In this document: one piece after another, positions 24,383 to 35,760 of the stretch
Layout: each line of letters begins with the position of its first letter
Position numbering within the stretch: the stretch's first letter is position 1
NCBI RefSeq assembly: GCF_018873765.1
Contig: NC_057917.1
Location: 53,437,464-53,501,463 of the forward strand
DNA: 64,000 nucleotides
Direction of reading: 5' to 3'
DNA from: Telopea speciosissima
Lineage: Eukaryota > Streptophyta > Magnoliopsida > Proteales > Proteaceae
Notes under the pieces: model-generated
Databases searched by the model: none
The model's input: the letters and a program-made list of their open reading frames with translations, nothing else
What the model was told of the DNA's origin: nothing
Made by a program: the position numbers and the translations under genes

Positions 24383-24667
24383 TTTCAACAGATTATTCCA
24401 CTTGAATCGAATTTGAACTAAATCACGACGATCGTATATGAATTGAATAAAATCAAATATAGGAACCAAATCGGGGTTCGATTACAACTTGAGGTATTGA
24501 AAATTATTCGCATTTGATTTCGTACAACTAAAACGGAAAATCAAAATCGACCAATTGACACCCTTGCCTCAAGGTATGTTTGGACTTTGGATCCATCTAT
24601 TGTATGGACTATGGAGAGTCATTTTCTTCATTTTTTTTTCTCTATTTTTATTTAGGGGAAAGTTTTA

Positions 24668-24857
24668 AGATCCAGATCCTCTATGGCGCGCTACCTGTAG
24701 CGGCCTGAGCGTCGCAGACTGAACCACGCACGCAAAGACCACCTTACCCCTGCCCAAACGCCTAGCCCGAGCAGGGGTAAGGCGATCATTGCACGTGCGG
24801 CCCAGTCTGTGCTGCACAGGTCGCTACGGACAGCTGTGCCATAGACAATTTGAATTG
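24668..24857. mobile_element. GC-rich foldback element, copy 1
   Basis: 190-base palindromic element with a perfect 9-base target-site duplication, AAAGTTTTA (24659-24667 and 24858-24866). Its arms pair outside (CTATGGC with GCCATAG) and inside (ATCGCCTTACC-type arms around AGGGGTAAGGCGAT). It is related to 51279-51463. The 9-base duplication suggests Mutator-type mobilisation. It lies between the phosphoesterase promoter and the NLR tail and has no coding capacity. Confidence 0.75.
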
Positions 24858-25021
24858 AAAGTTTTATCACTGGCTTATACTTGCCTTATATCTACTCGTA
24901 TTTTTATCTGCTCCATTTCTTGTCCTCTCACATAGATTTTTTTTATTATTTTCCTTCTTCTATCTTGAGATGTGAACCCCATGTAGATGATACTACTCTT
25001 CACCGCCATTAATTTGACATG

Positions 25022-25346
25022 ATCATCTTGAAGATGGACGTCCCAAAGTTATACCAATGACTAAAACTCAAATGTTATCCATGCCAAGTCTGGTAAGCTT
25101 TGGCAGAACACTCACTGATGATCGTCGCAATCAGTGCCTAAGGAGTGTCAACAACACTGTTAGGATCAACACAGGTAGGCTGAATGGATGGACACAGTTA
25201 GTTTGGTGACAACAGACTTATTGACAAGCTTGCATTGCATTTTAAGACCATTGCCATTCCAAGATTTCACATGAACTACCATGTGTGAATCCGTCTTATA
25301 TTGAATCCCACTCATCAAAATAGACCACTGCATTAAGGGTTTCCAC
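25022..25346 (-). pseudogene. pyruvate kinase exon 3 fragment, copy A1
   Basis: On the minus strand this begins at a retained intron acceptor (TTTTGAAG|GTGGAA) and follows the start of pyruvate-kinase exon 3 (VENQEGVINFDE, MVARGDL, KCNLVGKPVVTATQ). It is much decayed, with stops and small gaps, and runs to about the GAIFKE codons. It lies directly 3' of the NLR tail at 25525-25682. Parent: the intact gene at 54061-62992. Confidence 0.75.
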
Positions 25347-25524
25347 CTTCAAAATTCAAACAATCAAATTAAATGAGTCAGTTAAGAGTACAAAACTAAA
25401 CGATCAAAAAGGATTCCTACATAGAGGAACCATTATCAGTATGGCACATGAGCTCAAAAAGGAACCAGGTCAACCAATAGTGTAGAGGTTTCTTTTGAAA
25501 TTGAATACATTAATCTGTACTTAC

Positions 25525-25682
25525 CATAACCCAGTTGCACTGACTGAACTGAGCTTTTTGGGGTGACTGTCACAGTTAGGAACCTGACCCAGACAGGGTA
25601 AGAAGATATCGCTTTAAGCGTCCCTCCTCTGACTTGACAAGATAGACCAACAGGAAGTGCGCAACATTCCAATCATATTCGC
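25525..25682 (-). pseudogene. NLR C-terminal tail fragment, copy A
   Basis: Encodes a remnant of the NLR C-terminal end (KAISSYPVWVRFLTVTVTPKSS in part, after a frame change) and ends at the same GTAAGT donor as NLR1. The rest of that NLR is gone: homology stops at about 25690. It shows that a further NLR once stood here before the block was duplicated; its partner is 46808-46965. Confidence 0.7.
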
Positions 25683-26138
25683 AAGCAACATGAGGATGCA
25701 TGCCAGTACGGGGAAGGAAGTATTATTGAATTTGAATCTAAGAATTTGACATGTGGCCTATCTAGACCGTTCCCATCTATCCAACCGCTTGGAATTATCA
25801 CATCATCCTGTCTGTCATGTGGCAGAATTAAAGTCCAGTGGAGAGAAGCCTCCCAAGACTTTGACCTTGTAAATGCATAAACACCAGAAGAAGAAGAAAA
25901 AAATAGTTCTTTTGGCTTAAAAAGAGGGGGGGAAACAAATAAAGAGAGGAAGAAGGACCTGCATAGAGCACCTATTGCTTTTGCAAGTCATACACCCAAA
26001 ACAGAAAAACTGATTGTATGTAAATTGTAGAACTTTATATTATTCATTCGATACAAATCTGAAGAAGTAACAAACCATTGAACATATACCAAGAATAACA
26101 TGATTCTCCGACATAAGAAAGAAATGAGAATGACCCAA
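25683..26138. other. spacer between NLR tail and next pyruvate-kinase fragment
   Basis: About 450 AT-rich bases conserved in copy B (46966-47420). There is no gene. A purine-rich stretch lies near 25885-25960. Confidence 0.5.
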
Positions 26139-26542
26139 TCATCTCTTAAAGATGGTCCCACTGTTGGAGCAATGACTCAATCTCGAATGATATCCATGCC
26201 ATGTCTGGTTAGCTTTGGCAGCACACTCACCAATGAGCGACGCAATCAGTGCCTTTAAGGATAGTGTCAGCAACAATATTAGGCTCAACACTGATAAGCC
26301 AAATGGACTTGATTATGGATTCAAACATCTTGGTGGTGGTTAGTTTGGTGACAATAGACTTACTGACAAGGTTGCATTTCATTTGAAAATCATTCCACTA
26401 CTGCATTTCAACAACGATTGTCATTGCAAATTTCCCATGAGCTATTATTCATCAAAAAAAAAATATTCCCATGAGCTACCATGTGTGAATCCATCACATA
26501 TCGAATCTTATCAAAATAGATCACCGCATCCGGGTTATCCAC
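26139..26542 (-). pseudogene. pyruvate kinase exon 3 fragment, copy A2
   Basis: The best preserved of the four fragments. On the minus strand it starts at a retained acceptor and reads, with interruptions, KVDNPDAVIYFDKIRY, MVAHG, KCNLVSKSIVTK, TTKMFESIIKS and GTDCV. Compare KVENQEGVINFDEILR, MVARG, KCNLVGKPVVTA, ATQMLESMIKS and GTDCV in the intact gene. Stops and frameshifts make it non-coding as a kinase. It lies 3' of NLR1 and could be its 3' UTR exon. Confidence 0.8.
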
Positions 26543-26703
26543 CTTCAAAATTCAAACAAATCAAATTAAACGAGTCAGTTAGACTACAAACTAAACATTC
26601 ATAAAAGATTTCTACATAGAGGAACTATGAGCTTAAAAAGGAACCAGGTCAACCAGTAGTGTAGAGGTTTCTTTCGAAATTGAATATATTAATCTGCACT
26701 TAC
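26543..26703 (-). other. candidate 3' UTR intron of NLR1
   Basis: A consensus donor (ATG|GTAAGT, 26698-26703) lies a few codons past the NLR1 stop, and a TTTTGAAG acceptor sits 161 bases on at the edge of the pyruvate-kinase fragment. If it is spliced, the kinase fragment is part of the NLR1 3' UTR. NLR2 has a weaker donor (GTAATT) at the same place. Confidence 0.45.
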
Positions 26704-26712
26704 CATAATTCA

Positions 26713-29544
26713 CTAGCACTGACTATGGCTTTCTGGGGTGACTGTCTCAGAGGAACCTAACCCCAACCTGGTAAGAGGATAACGTTTTGAGCGTCCCTCC
26801 ACTGACTTGACAAGATAGACCAACGGAATGTGCGCAAACTTCCAATTATCTTCACCTTGAAGTGTGCACTGTACCTTTGCCACAAAATCTGTAGGCATAT
26901 TAGAAAATTTGAGCTCTTTGAGATTGGTGAGGTGCTCAATGCCACATGGAACCTCCAGCAAATAATCACATCGCTGAATATATAGCTTTTCGACTTGAGG
27001 CACCGCTCCCTTCTCCAGTTCCACCCATTTTAGTCGTCTTAATTTATCAAGCTTCAAGATTTTAATTTTCTGAAAACCTTGTTCCTTAAAACATAAGGTT
27101 TCTCCACTATACGCCTGAATAAGGTTAAGTTCCAGTAGATTAGGCAAAGCTTGAAGGGCTTCCAATGGATCATCGATTAACATAGAACCCCTTAAATCCA
27201 TACTAACCAAATTATGAAGTGCGGAAATCCAGTGTGGCAACGCTTCTAAACAACCTCTCAAGTACAACCGTTGAAGAAATAGAGGTGGAGAAGATAGGGA
27301 TTGTAAGCTAAGACACTCACCTGTCATGGCACTTAGGTTTAAAGAACGAAGGTTATTCATCTTCTCAATGGCAGAGCAAAGATCAAACCCATCTCCTCTT
27401 CGCATTTCTATAATCCCCAACCTTCTCAACTGGCTCAATCTTCCCAGCTCTCTAATTACACTGGTCCCTTGTTCTGCTCTAATAAAACAAAATTTTTGGA
27501 GGGATACCAAACATCCTATCCCATTTGGCACCTTAAACCCTGAAATATGAAATGGTTGATCAGGTTCTCTCCTATAACGATACGCTAGAAGATGGCGTAA
27601 TCTCTGAAGCTTGAGGATCCCAATGGGCAACTCAGATACACAGGTATCTTTAAGATCCAAGGTCTCCAAGTTTTTGAGTTTCTTTATGCAGTTTGGAAGC
27701 ATTTTGACATTAGTCCCTCTCAAGCTTAGGTACCTGAGATGGAACAGATCAACTAATTCATTGGGAAATACCACAAATCGAGAGCCTCTCAAATCTAACA
27801 CCTTGAGCAGCCTTAAACCACAAAATAATGTACGAGTTGATGAATGTGACAATTTAGACGCTCCAACCATGAAGAGGGAATGAAGGCAGGGGAAACTCTT
27901 ATTTAGCCACATAATGTCATTACCACAAATTGAAAGGTGTCGGATTTTCTCATGAGGCTTTTTATCCGATGCATTAGAGACAATTGCCCCAAAGTTCTCA
28001 TCCCTTATCTTGGATAGAATGATTTCACGCATGAGATCATGGACTCTACACAATTTTACTCTTCCATCAATAGTTTTTTCTGCTATTTGGATTAAACTCC
28101 TATTAATGAGCTCAATGAGGTAGCTCTCAGCTACCTCTTCAATTGTCTTGCCTCGTTTTTCTTCAATAAATCCTTCAGCCATCCATAATCGGATCAGTCT
28201 CATGCACTCAATCGGCTCATCCCCAGGGAAAATGCCCAGATACAGGAAGCAAGTTTTTAGGTAGTATGGAAGGTAATCATAACTAAGAGACAATACTCTC
28301 TCCATACTCTTAAGCTTATCACTGCTTTCTAGCTCAGAACCAAGGCTCTGATACACCATTTGCCATTCCATCATAGAATTGTCTTTTATAGACAAAAGAC
28401 CACCGATTGCCACAATTGCAAGTGGCAACCCTTCGCATCTTCTCAAGAGATTCTGAGAAAGCTGTTCTAAATGTGCAGGACAACTATTCTCATCGTTTGA
28501 TATGAATGCCTTCTTGCAAAACAGAGTCCAGGATTCTTTTGGGGACAGGGGCTGGAGGTTATAGACATAACCACAATTCTCAATACAAGATGAAGCTAAA
28601 TTAGCAAAGCGGGTAGTGATAATTATTCGGCTACCACAGGGGTTACGAGGGAAGGCATATTTAACAGCTTCCCATGTGGGCATACTCCATAGATCATCAA
28701 AAACAAACACATACCTACTGTTCTGCAAGAAGTTTTTGACCATCAACTGGAGAATGGTTCCTGTCTTTGCCTCAAATCCAGAAAGAATTGGTTCTGCCCT
28801 TTCCTCATTGAGTTGCTTTATTATCTCTCTCATCAGCTCGTCAACCCTCTTGAAATTTTGCGAGGCTGTGAGCCATACATGGTTATCAAAATGTTTCTTC
28901 ACCCTTGGATTATCGTAAACTTTCTTGAGCAAGGTAGTCTTGCCCAGACCAGCCATGCCAACCACTGAAGCTACTCCAAACATTGATCCACTCCCCATAA
29001 GCCAGGAAATTAGTTCTTCTCTGGGCTTCTCAATGCCTATAAGTTCAGTCTCCTCGAGCAGAAGAGCATCCCCACGAAGATCATGCCATGCGTTACGCGT
29101 AGAATTTGAATATGAAGCTTGTGTTTGGGCGCTGCCGAAGTCATACCTTTGTCGTCTTTCCGAGATGTCACGAACTGTGGTTTTAATCTCAAGAATCCTA
29201 GTGACAATTCCTCGGCGCGCTCTCAAGTGCTTAATGAAATGTGTTATTTTACGAAGAAAGCGGAAGGGACCATGCCACCCTTTTTGTTCTTCGACGCGGA
29301 GCACAAACTCGTCGACAACATCTTCTGCGTCATGAACGACACTCTTCACTTGTTTAATCCAAGCTTTAGTTGTTTCATCAGCCTCTGCCCATGCGTTGGC
29401 ATCTCTCAAGACGGCTTGCATAGTCTCCAATTCATCTTTGATGTACCTGAAATCACTGTGTAACTCTTGTCCCAGGAGTCTCAGCTCATCCTGCAACAAA
29501 CGATCAAGTTTGCCAAGAAGAAACCCTACAGCACTATCTGCCAT
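26713..29544 (-). CDS. NLR1: RPM1-like CC-NB-ARC-LRR immune receptor
   Basis: Single-exon frame of 943 codons, close to the usual length of RPM1-type receptors. Domains: Rx-type coiled coil (residues 1-135) with EDVVD at 74-78; NB-ARC with P-loop GMAGLGKTT (196-204), kinase-2 VFVFDDLW (279-286), GSRIIITTR near 304, GLPL (372-375) and VHD in place of MHD (501-503); then leucine-rich repeats from about 560 to the end. This family senses pathogen effectors, often through guarded host proteins, and triggers defence and cell death, usually at the plasma membrane. I chose the ATG of MADSAVGF, conserved in all copies; an in-frame ATG 26 codons upstream (29622) is possible. A copia LTR ends about 440 bases upstream. 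All motifs are intact. Confidence 0.93.
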   Translation of the reverse strand: MADSAVGFLLGKLDRLLQDELRLLGQELHSDFRYIKDELETMQAVLRDANAWAEADETTKAWIKQVKSVVHDAEDVVDEFVLRVEEQKGWHGPFRFLRKITHFIKHLRARRGIVTRILEIKTTVRDISERRQRYDFGSAQTQASYSNSTRNAWHDLRGDALLLEETELIGIEKPREELISWLMGSGSMFGVASVVGMAGLGKTTLLKKVYDNPRVKKHFDNHVWLTASQNFKRVDELMREIIKQLNEERAEPILSGFEAKTGTILQLMVKNFLQNSRYVFVFDDLWSMPTWEAVKYAFPRNPCGSRIIITTRFANLASSCIENCGYVYNLQPLSPKESWTLFCKKAFISNDENSCPAHLEQLSQNLLRRCEGLPLAIVAIGGLLSIKDNSMMEWQMVYQSLGSELESSDKLKSMERVLSLSYDYLPYYLKTCFLYLGIFPGDEPIECMRLIRLWMAEGFIEEKRGKTIEEVAESYLIELINRSLIQIAEKTIDGRVKLCRVHDLMREIILSKIRDENFGAIVSNASDKKPHEKIRHLSICGNDIMWLNKSFPCLHSLFMVGASKLSHSSTRTLFCGLRLLKVLDLRGSRFVVFPNELVDLFHLRYLSLRGTNVKMLPNCIKKLKNLETLDLKDTCVSELPIGILKLQRLRHLLAYRYRREPDQPFHISGFKVPNGIGCLVSLQKFCFIRAEQGTSVIRELGRLSQLRRLGIIEMRRGDGFDLCSAIEKMNNLRSLNLSAMTGECLSLQSLSSPPLFLQRLYLRGCLEALPHWISALHNLVSMDLRGSMLIDDPLEALQALPNLLELNLIQAYSGETLCFKEQGFQKIKILKLDKLRRLKWVELEKGAVPQVEKLYIQRCDYLLEVPCGIEHLTNLKELKFSNMPTDFVAKVQCTLQGEDNWKFAHIPLVYLVKSVEGRSKRYPLTRLGLGSSETVTPESHSQC

Positions 29545-29986
29545 TCCTCTATTGTAAAAGAAGGCTTTTGAATTTGAGATGCCACAAAAAGTGAGTTCAC
29601 GTATCCTCTGTTTATAGTTCAAAATCTAAATCCCTCACTGATGAAGTTGCTCAGTAGCTTCCCATTCATATTCATATTTCAATTTCTTAGGGACTTTGTT
29701 GGATGGTTCGTGGAATTGGGGAAAATGTCAACACATTTTGACACGGTTCGTCGTGTTCTAGAATCTCACTCGTGGTGCAGCTTTCCAGGAAGAAAAGAAA
29801 ATCTCTGCTCTGTTTTGACGTTTTCCTGAGGTCATACTCACTCATGAACATGATGAAAGTGTTCCGAAATTTCTAAACTTGCATAAAAGCCAGATTCGTT
29901 GAACATTTTACCTGGAACAGACTGTGACGGTATTCTCTCTTCCGGTCTTCCCTTCCCCAGCTTTCCATCTCTACCCATACCTCTTC

Positions 29987-31701
29987 TGTAGGTGAAACTA
30001 CGGTCCAGGGATAAAAACATGATTCCCTAAGAAAATCAATTAACTGAAAATTAGAGTATTGCACTCCCTGGATTATCCAATGATATCCCATGGGTGTCCC
30101 ATTTTAATTTTAGGGTTTTCCATGGTCTCTCATTGGAACCGTGGTGCATCTCTAATAGGGTTTTTCCTTCCTTCATATGTCCCACGCAATTAAAGAACAC
30201 ATTAGGGACAGAAAAAATACATCTCTAGTCATCATATGGAAAGAGGGATCCATCCCATACTCGAGTGCGCAGGGAAAATAAATCGATTCGAATTTTTTTC
30301 GCATCCCATAAATATTAATAATCAATAAACTGAAAGAATTAATAAAAAACTGCTAACCTGGTGAGCCTCAAGTGTTGCTCCTCCAATAGACAGTGGTTCT
30401 TCCTCCAGTGAGCGCTCCAAGCAAACAAATCTGAACCTCCAATGGTGCTACCAACGTTCTTCAAGCCAATCCCAGATGTTCTCGAACTCTTCAGCACAGA
30501 TCTAGGGTTTCACAAACCCTAACTCTCAAACACAGGTGAGAGAAGCAAGAAGAAGAAAAGAGATCACAAGAGGGAGAGAGAAAAATCAAAAACATAGGAA
30601 AGAAAGTGTCTGCTCCAAAAACGTGGATAGCTTCTCTCTTCTACGTTTTATGGTCCCCTATTTATAATATTTTGTTTTAATTAAATCCTAGTAGGATTTA
30701 ATAGAACCCATGTGAGAGTCTGACTCTCTCTCTCTTTGTTTGATAGTTCTGTTTAAACTCAAAGTGCTACACAGGTGAAGAAACAGAATCTAATAGGGAA
30801 AGTATTAATTAGATTCTTTATTTAATTATTAATGGATAATTACAGTTAGCACCAAATCCATTAATTAAATTAAGAGCCAATTAAATTAGCAAATTCCAAA
30901 CAACTCCCTATATGATAACAATTTATCATATACAACCCCCCCCCACTAATCAATACCATCATTATGGAATCTAGGGCATGCACACATGTACTGCCAAACC
31001 CCAATCCATAGTGCATGTCCATATATGAGAGTCTGTGCATCTAATTGGGTGCCGCAAAACTCGATAAAATACTTTGTTCAAATAATTATAAATAATGTAT
31101 CATTTTATGTAAAATAGATTTTTGCAAAATCATTTCCAAAACGGTACTGGATCCAGATTTTGAACTGACCATGCACAGACAGTCTCTATCTTAGTGTTCC
31201 CCAATCGGGTAGTGGCGACCGTGTTGGATAACTCCTTCACTCACAAAGTGTTCACGCATTCCCAGAACACCGACTTTGACTCGCTTGAGTCTCACTCATT
31301 GATGAACCAAAGAATGCGATCACACTTTGCAGTGACAGGGTTCCCTCAGGTACAGGGTATCGGTGACACATGTCTATCCCTTCCTACATCTAGCAGTAAT
31401 ACATGAGGGAATCGACAAAGTAGATTCTTCGCCAATGCACACATCAACCATGTGAGCACTCGCATTCATACCCTGACATCACATGTCTAGGCATACCCAA
31501 TGCGACGACCACATGATAAGGGTGCCCAACCCATACCCTAGTCATGACTACCATTTTAAGTAAAGCTTAGGGACACATAATGCTCAAAAATTTTATATCG
31601 CATGTGATAATATTAAACTAAAATGTATAAAAGTTCAATACAAAGGTAAACCGGGTTGAACAGGACCAAACCGGGTTTGATGGACACACACTTGTCCAAC
31701 A
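29987..31701 (-). repeat. 3' LTR of copia element 4, upstream of NLR1
   Basis: 1715-base LTR, TGTTGGACAAG...CACCTACA on the minus strand. It lies in the same orientation as NLR1 and ends about 440 bases upstream of the NLR1 ATG, so it could supply promoter activity or alter the 5' region. Confidence 0.92.
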
Positions 31702-34700
31702 ATCTTCCACTTGTACACCAAAACCAATTCCCCATACATTTTAAACCCATGCCCTCCATGTCTTTCTCAAACACACCTGGTGACAAACCCTTTGTCATGG
31801 CATCAGACACATTTTCAGTTGTGTCCACTTTGGAGATACTCACATCACCCTGTTGGATAATCTCTCTGATGAGGTGATACTTTCGCTGGACGTACTTGTT
31901 CCTCTGATGAGCCCTAGGCTCCGTAGCTTGTGCAATGGCCCTTTTGTTGTTACATAACAGGGGAATAGGGCCCTTGACAAGATCAAGGACTACCTCCAAA
32001 TCTGATAGGAATTTCCTCAGCCAAACACCTTTTTTTGCTGCATCACAAGCTGCAAGGTATTCTGCTTCGGTAGTAGAATCGGCTGTAGACTTTTGTTTCG
32101 CACTCTGTTATACAATGGCACATTCACTCATTAAACTCGTAACGACTCACAATACCTACTGCATAGCAAATGGCCAGCCTCGTATACGACATGACGCACA
32201 TAAGACTCCCTGTTGGAAAGGGACACTTCCCCATTTAGAGTTCTCCATGCTAAATTTGGCCAGGACTTTGTCTATATAGGTAGCCTGTCACAAGCCTAGC
32301 ATCCTTTTTTGGCAATCTCTTACGAGTTTAATCCCAAGGATATAACTAGCTTCACCAAGGTCTTTCATCGAAAATGTTGTGGATAACCACTATTTTACTG
32401 ATGAAAGGAATCCTACATCGTTACCTATCAGCAATATGTCATCTACGTAGAAAACAAGAAAACATACTGCCCACCCACTGATCTTCTTGTAAACGCATGG
32501 TTCATCCATGTTTTGATCAAAACTAAATGATTTGATTGATTGATCAAACCTGATGTTCTAGCTTCTGGAAGCCTGCTTCAGTCCATAAATGGACCTTTGC
32601 AATTTGCACACCTTTCTTTCTTCCTCCAAGGAAGAGAACCCCTCTGGCTGTTACATGTAGATTTTCTCTTGGAGAAATCCATTTAGAAATGCAGTCTGCA
32701 CATCCATCTGCCAGATCTCAAAATCAAAGTGTGCGGCGATTGCCTATAAAATCCGGATGGATTTCATTATCGTCACCAGTGAAAAGGTTTTCTCATAGTC
32801 TATACCCTCTTTCTAGGTATAGCCCTTTGCCACCAGTCTCGCTTTGAACCTTTTGACTTTTCCATCGGCGCCCTTCTTCCTCTTCAAGATCCATTTACAT
32901 CCAATTGGCTTGACGCCAGCTGGTGGATCAATTAGAGTCCAGACCTTGTTGGAATGCATCGAATTGATCTTAGAGCACATTGCCTCCAACCACCTAGTGG
33001 CATCAACATCCTTAAGAGCCTCAGAGTATGTCATCAAATCATCATCCGATTCAACCAATACCATGTGGAACTCTTCCATAGTTTCCTTTTCGGTTAGAAG
33101 AGTTAGCCTGGTGGGTGGTCTAAGAGTCCTCCCACTGCGTCAAGGTTCTTCAGGTGTTGGTATTTCAGCGGGTATGTCAATTGGTCTCACTTCAAGAAGT
33201 GACGTTTCTAAGCCATCTGATAGCTCCTTAATGACTACTGGTTCGGACCTCTGGGTCATCATTTCTTCCTCCAAAAATGTGACGTGTTTGCTTACGATGA
33301 TCTTTTGGTCAACCGGGTCATAGAAATAATAGTCTATCGTGCCTTTGGGGTAGCCTAAGAAATAGCATCTCGAAGTCCTGGATTCCAACTTGTCTATCTG
33401 TTGCTTTTGCACATATGCTATGCAACCCCATACCCTAAGGTGTTGAATACTGGGCTTTCGCCCTTTCCACAACTCAAAGGGTGTCTTGGCTACAGACTTA
33501 GATGGAACCCTATTCAAGATATATATCGCCATCTCTAAAGCATACCCCTCGAAAGAAAGAGGCAACTCACTATAAGTGAGCATCGTCCGGATCATATCCA
33601 ATAGCGTCCTATTGCGTCGTTCAGATACACCATTTTGTTGTGGTGTGCCTAGATTAGTTAGCTGACTAACTATCCTTTGGGATATGAGATGATCTTTAAA
33701 CTCATCCGATAGATACTCCCTTCCACGATCTGATCGTAAGGACTTGATGCGTTTATCGAGCTGTCTTTTGACCTCGGCTTGAAATTCTTTGAATTTATCA
33801 AACGCTTTCGATGTCCTACGCATCAAGTATATATAACTATATCTAGAGTAATCATCTGTGAATGTGATAACGTACTCATACCCATATCTCATTTGTATGT
33901 TTATGGGTCCACACACATCAGTGTGTATTAACTCTAATAGATCTATGGCTCTAGTACCTTTATTGCTAAAGGGTTTCTTGGTCATTTTGCCCTGAAGGCA
34001 TAACTCACAGGTTGGGAATGGTTCCACCCTCAGACTCTCTAAGGGTCCATCCCTCACCAATCTACTGATTCGGTCCACATTAATGTGACCTAATCTTAGA
34101 TGCCATAGATATATTGAGTTTACTGGAGCTGCTTTTTGTTTCAAATCAACATTTGAAACAACATTCGTTCTAATAGGGCAATCTAGAAAATATAAACCAC
34201 TTTGCATATATCCGGATGCCCCAAAGGAATTATTAAAACGAATAATTAACTTAGAATTAAAGGAAAAACTATATCCGTCCAAAACAAGTAACTGAAATTA
34301 TCTTCCTCTTGAAAGAGGGTACATAATAACAATCCTTTAAAACTAAACTAGCAGAACTAAATTTCAAAATAAAAGTTCCCACAGCCATCGCCATGGTCTC
34401 AGCTCCAGTGCCCATCCAAAGACGCACCTCATTTCTTTTCAGGTTCCTTATCTCCTTGAACCCCTACAAATCATTGTAAATGTGAACAGTGGATCCACTA
34501 TCCACCAATCAAGAATTGGTCGGTTCAAAAGACAAATTAGATTCATAAAGAACGTGAACATCACATGTACCTTCTTTAGCAGCCTCTGTTTCATCCGACT
34601 TCTTGTCTTTTAAAGTTGCCAGGTAAGCACAATAGTTTTTTTTTCAGTGACCCTCCTTCTTGCAATAGAAGCACTTGCCTTTGCCTTTATTGCCAGACTT

Positions 34701-35760
34701 CCCACCCTTGGCTTTCAGGGTCTTACCCTTACTTCCCTTTTTCTTCTTCTTCCCGTTTGAAGAAGGCTTTGCCTCAGTTGCATTGATCTCAACCTTGTCC
34801 TTTTTCAAAGACGCTTCAGCCTCTACCAGTGCATTAGCAAGCTCGGTGAGCTCCATCTCCTTCTCGGACATCTTGTAGGACATCCTAAAAGGTGCGTAGA
34901 CAGAAGTGAGTGACGCTAAGATCACATCAGTCTTGTATCGCAGGCTGAAATCAGTCCCCATGGATTCCAATTTTTCAAACAGATTGATCATTTTCATTAC
35001 ATGATCCATCAATGGAATCCCCTGGGACATCAATTATTGAACAACCACATCACATGTGATAACATGTATCCAAGCCCGTAAAATTAAAATCACAATTTTA
35101 ATTACAAGTGGGTGGAAGGAAAAATCCCTTCACCCATCTTCTTCCTCAAAAAACAAAACATATTAAAAAATTTTGTTTTGAAAAAATCTGTTTTTTTTTT
35201 TTTCAAAGTTAAACTGGAGGGAAAACAAGGGGGTGCATGCAGCCCACATGCGCAGGCTGCAGGCACTCCCTGCGCAGCCTTTAGGCCCAAGGCTCACGGG
35301 CTACAGGCCATAGGCTTGTTGCCCGCAGGCTAAAGCCCACAGACAGCAGCCTGCAGGCCCGCAGCCCGCAAGCTTGCTGTCCGCAGGCAACAACCCATTA
35401 AGGCATGCGCACAAGGGTAAGGAACAAGAGGAGGGCGTGCGCAGTGGCTTGGCAACGTGCGCTCCCCCCCACCCACCCTATAAAACATGAGTAAAAAATT
35501 TAAATTAAGAAAATTAATAATCACTCCTTAATTGGATACATGCTTCAATAATTGGAATAAATAAAACAAACCAAATCCATCATCACATGAGTAGGTTGTT
35601 ATACTAACAACCTTATAACTACCCATATGCACAGGGGAAGCTTGTTACAACAACTATATTCTAACCACCCATGTGCCAACTTGCATCACATTCATGATAA
35701 TCATATTAACCATTAATTATTCAATATTCATGGGTGGGAAAGGTGGCTCTGATACCATAC

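Larger units (their letters stand above)
20296..29720. repeat. segmental duplication, copy A
   Basis: From 20296 (in intron 3 of the phosphoesterase, just upstream of exon 4) to about 29720 (just 5' of NLR1), the sequence is repeated at 43411-51150 in the same orientation with a few percent difference. Copy A has about 335 bases (about 21200-21535) and about 1.4 kb (about 23700-25125, phosphoesterase promoter and 5' UTR) that copy B lacks. Confidence 0.9.

Noticed and set aside
28616-29463. Long plus-strand frames opposite NLR1, repeated opposite NLR2 (50019-50866)
   Set aside because: Antisense shadows of the coding strand; their conservation follows from the NLR duplication.
26139-29544. 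NLR1 with an integrated pyruvate-kinase decoy domain
   Set aside because: Stops precede the donor site, and the kinase fragment itself is interrupted, so no fusion protein is encoded.
31194-31406. A 70-codon frame repeated at 36968-37180
   Set aside because: It is repeated only because both lie at the same place in the two LTRs of copia element 4; no protein family is suggested.
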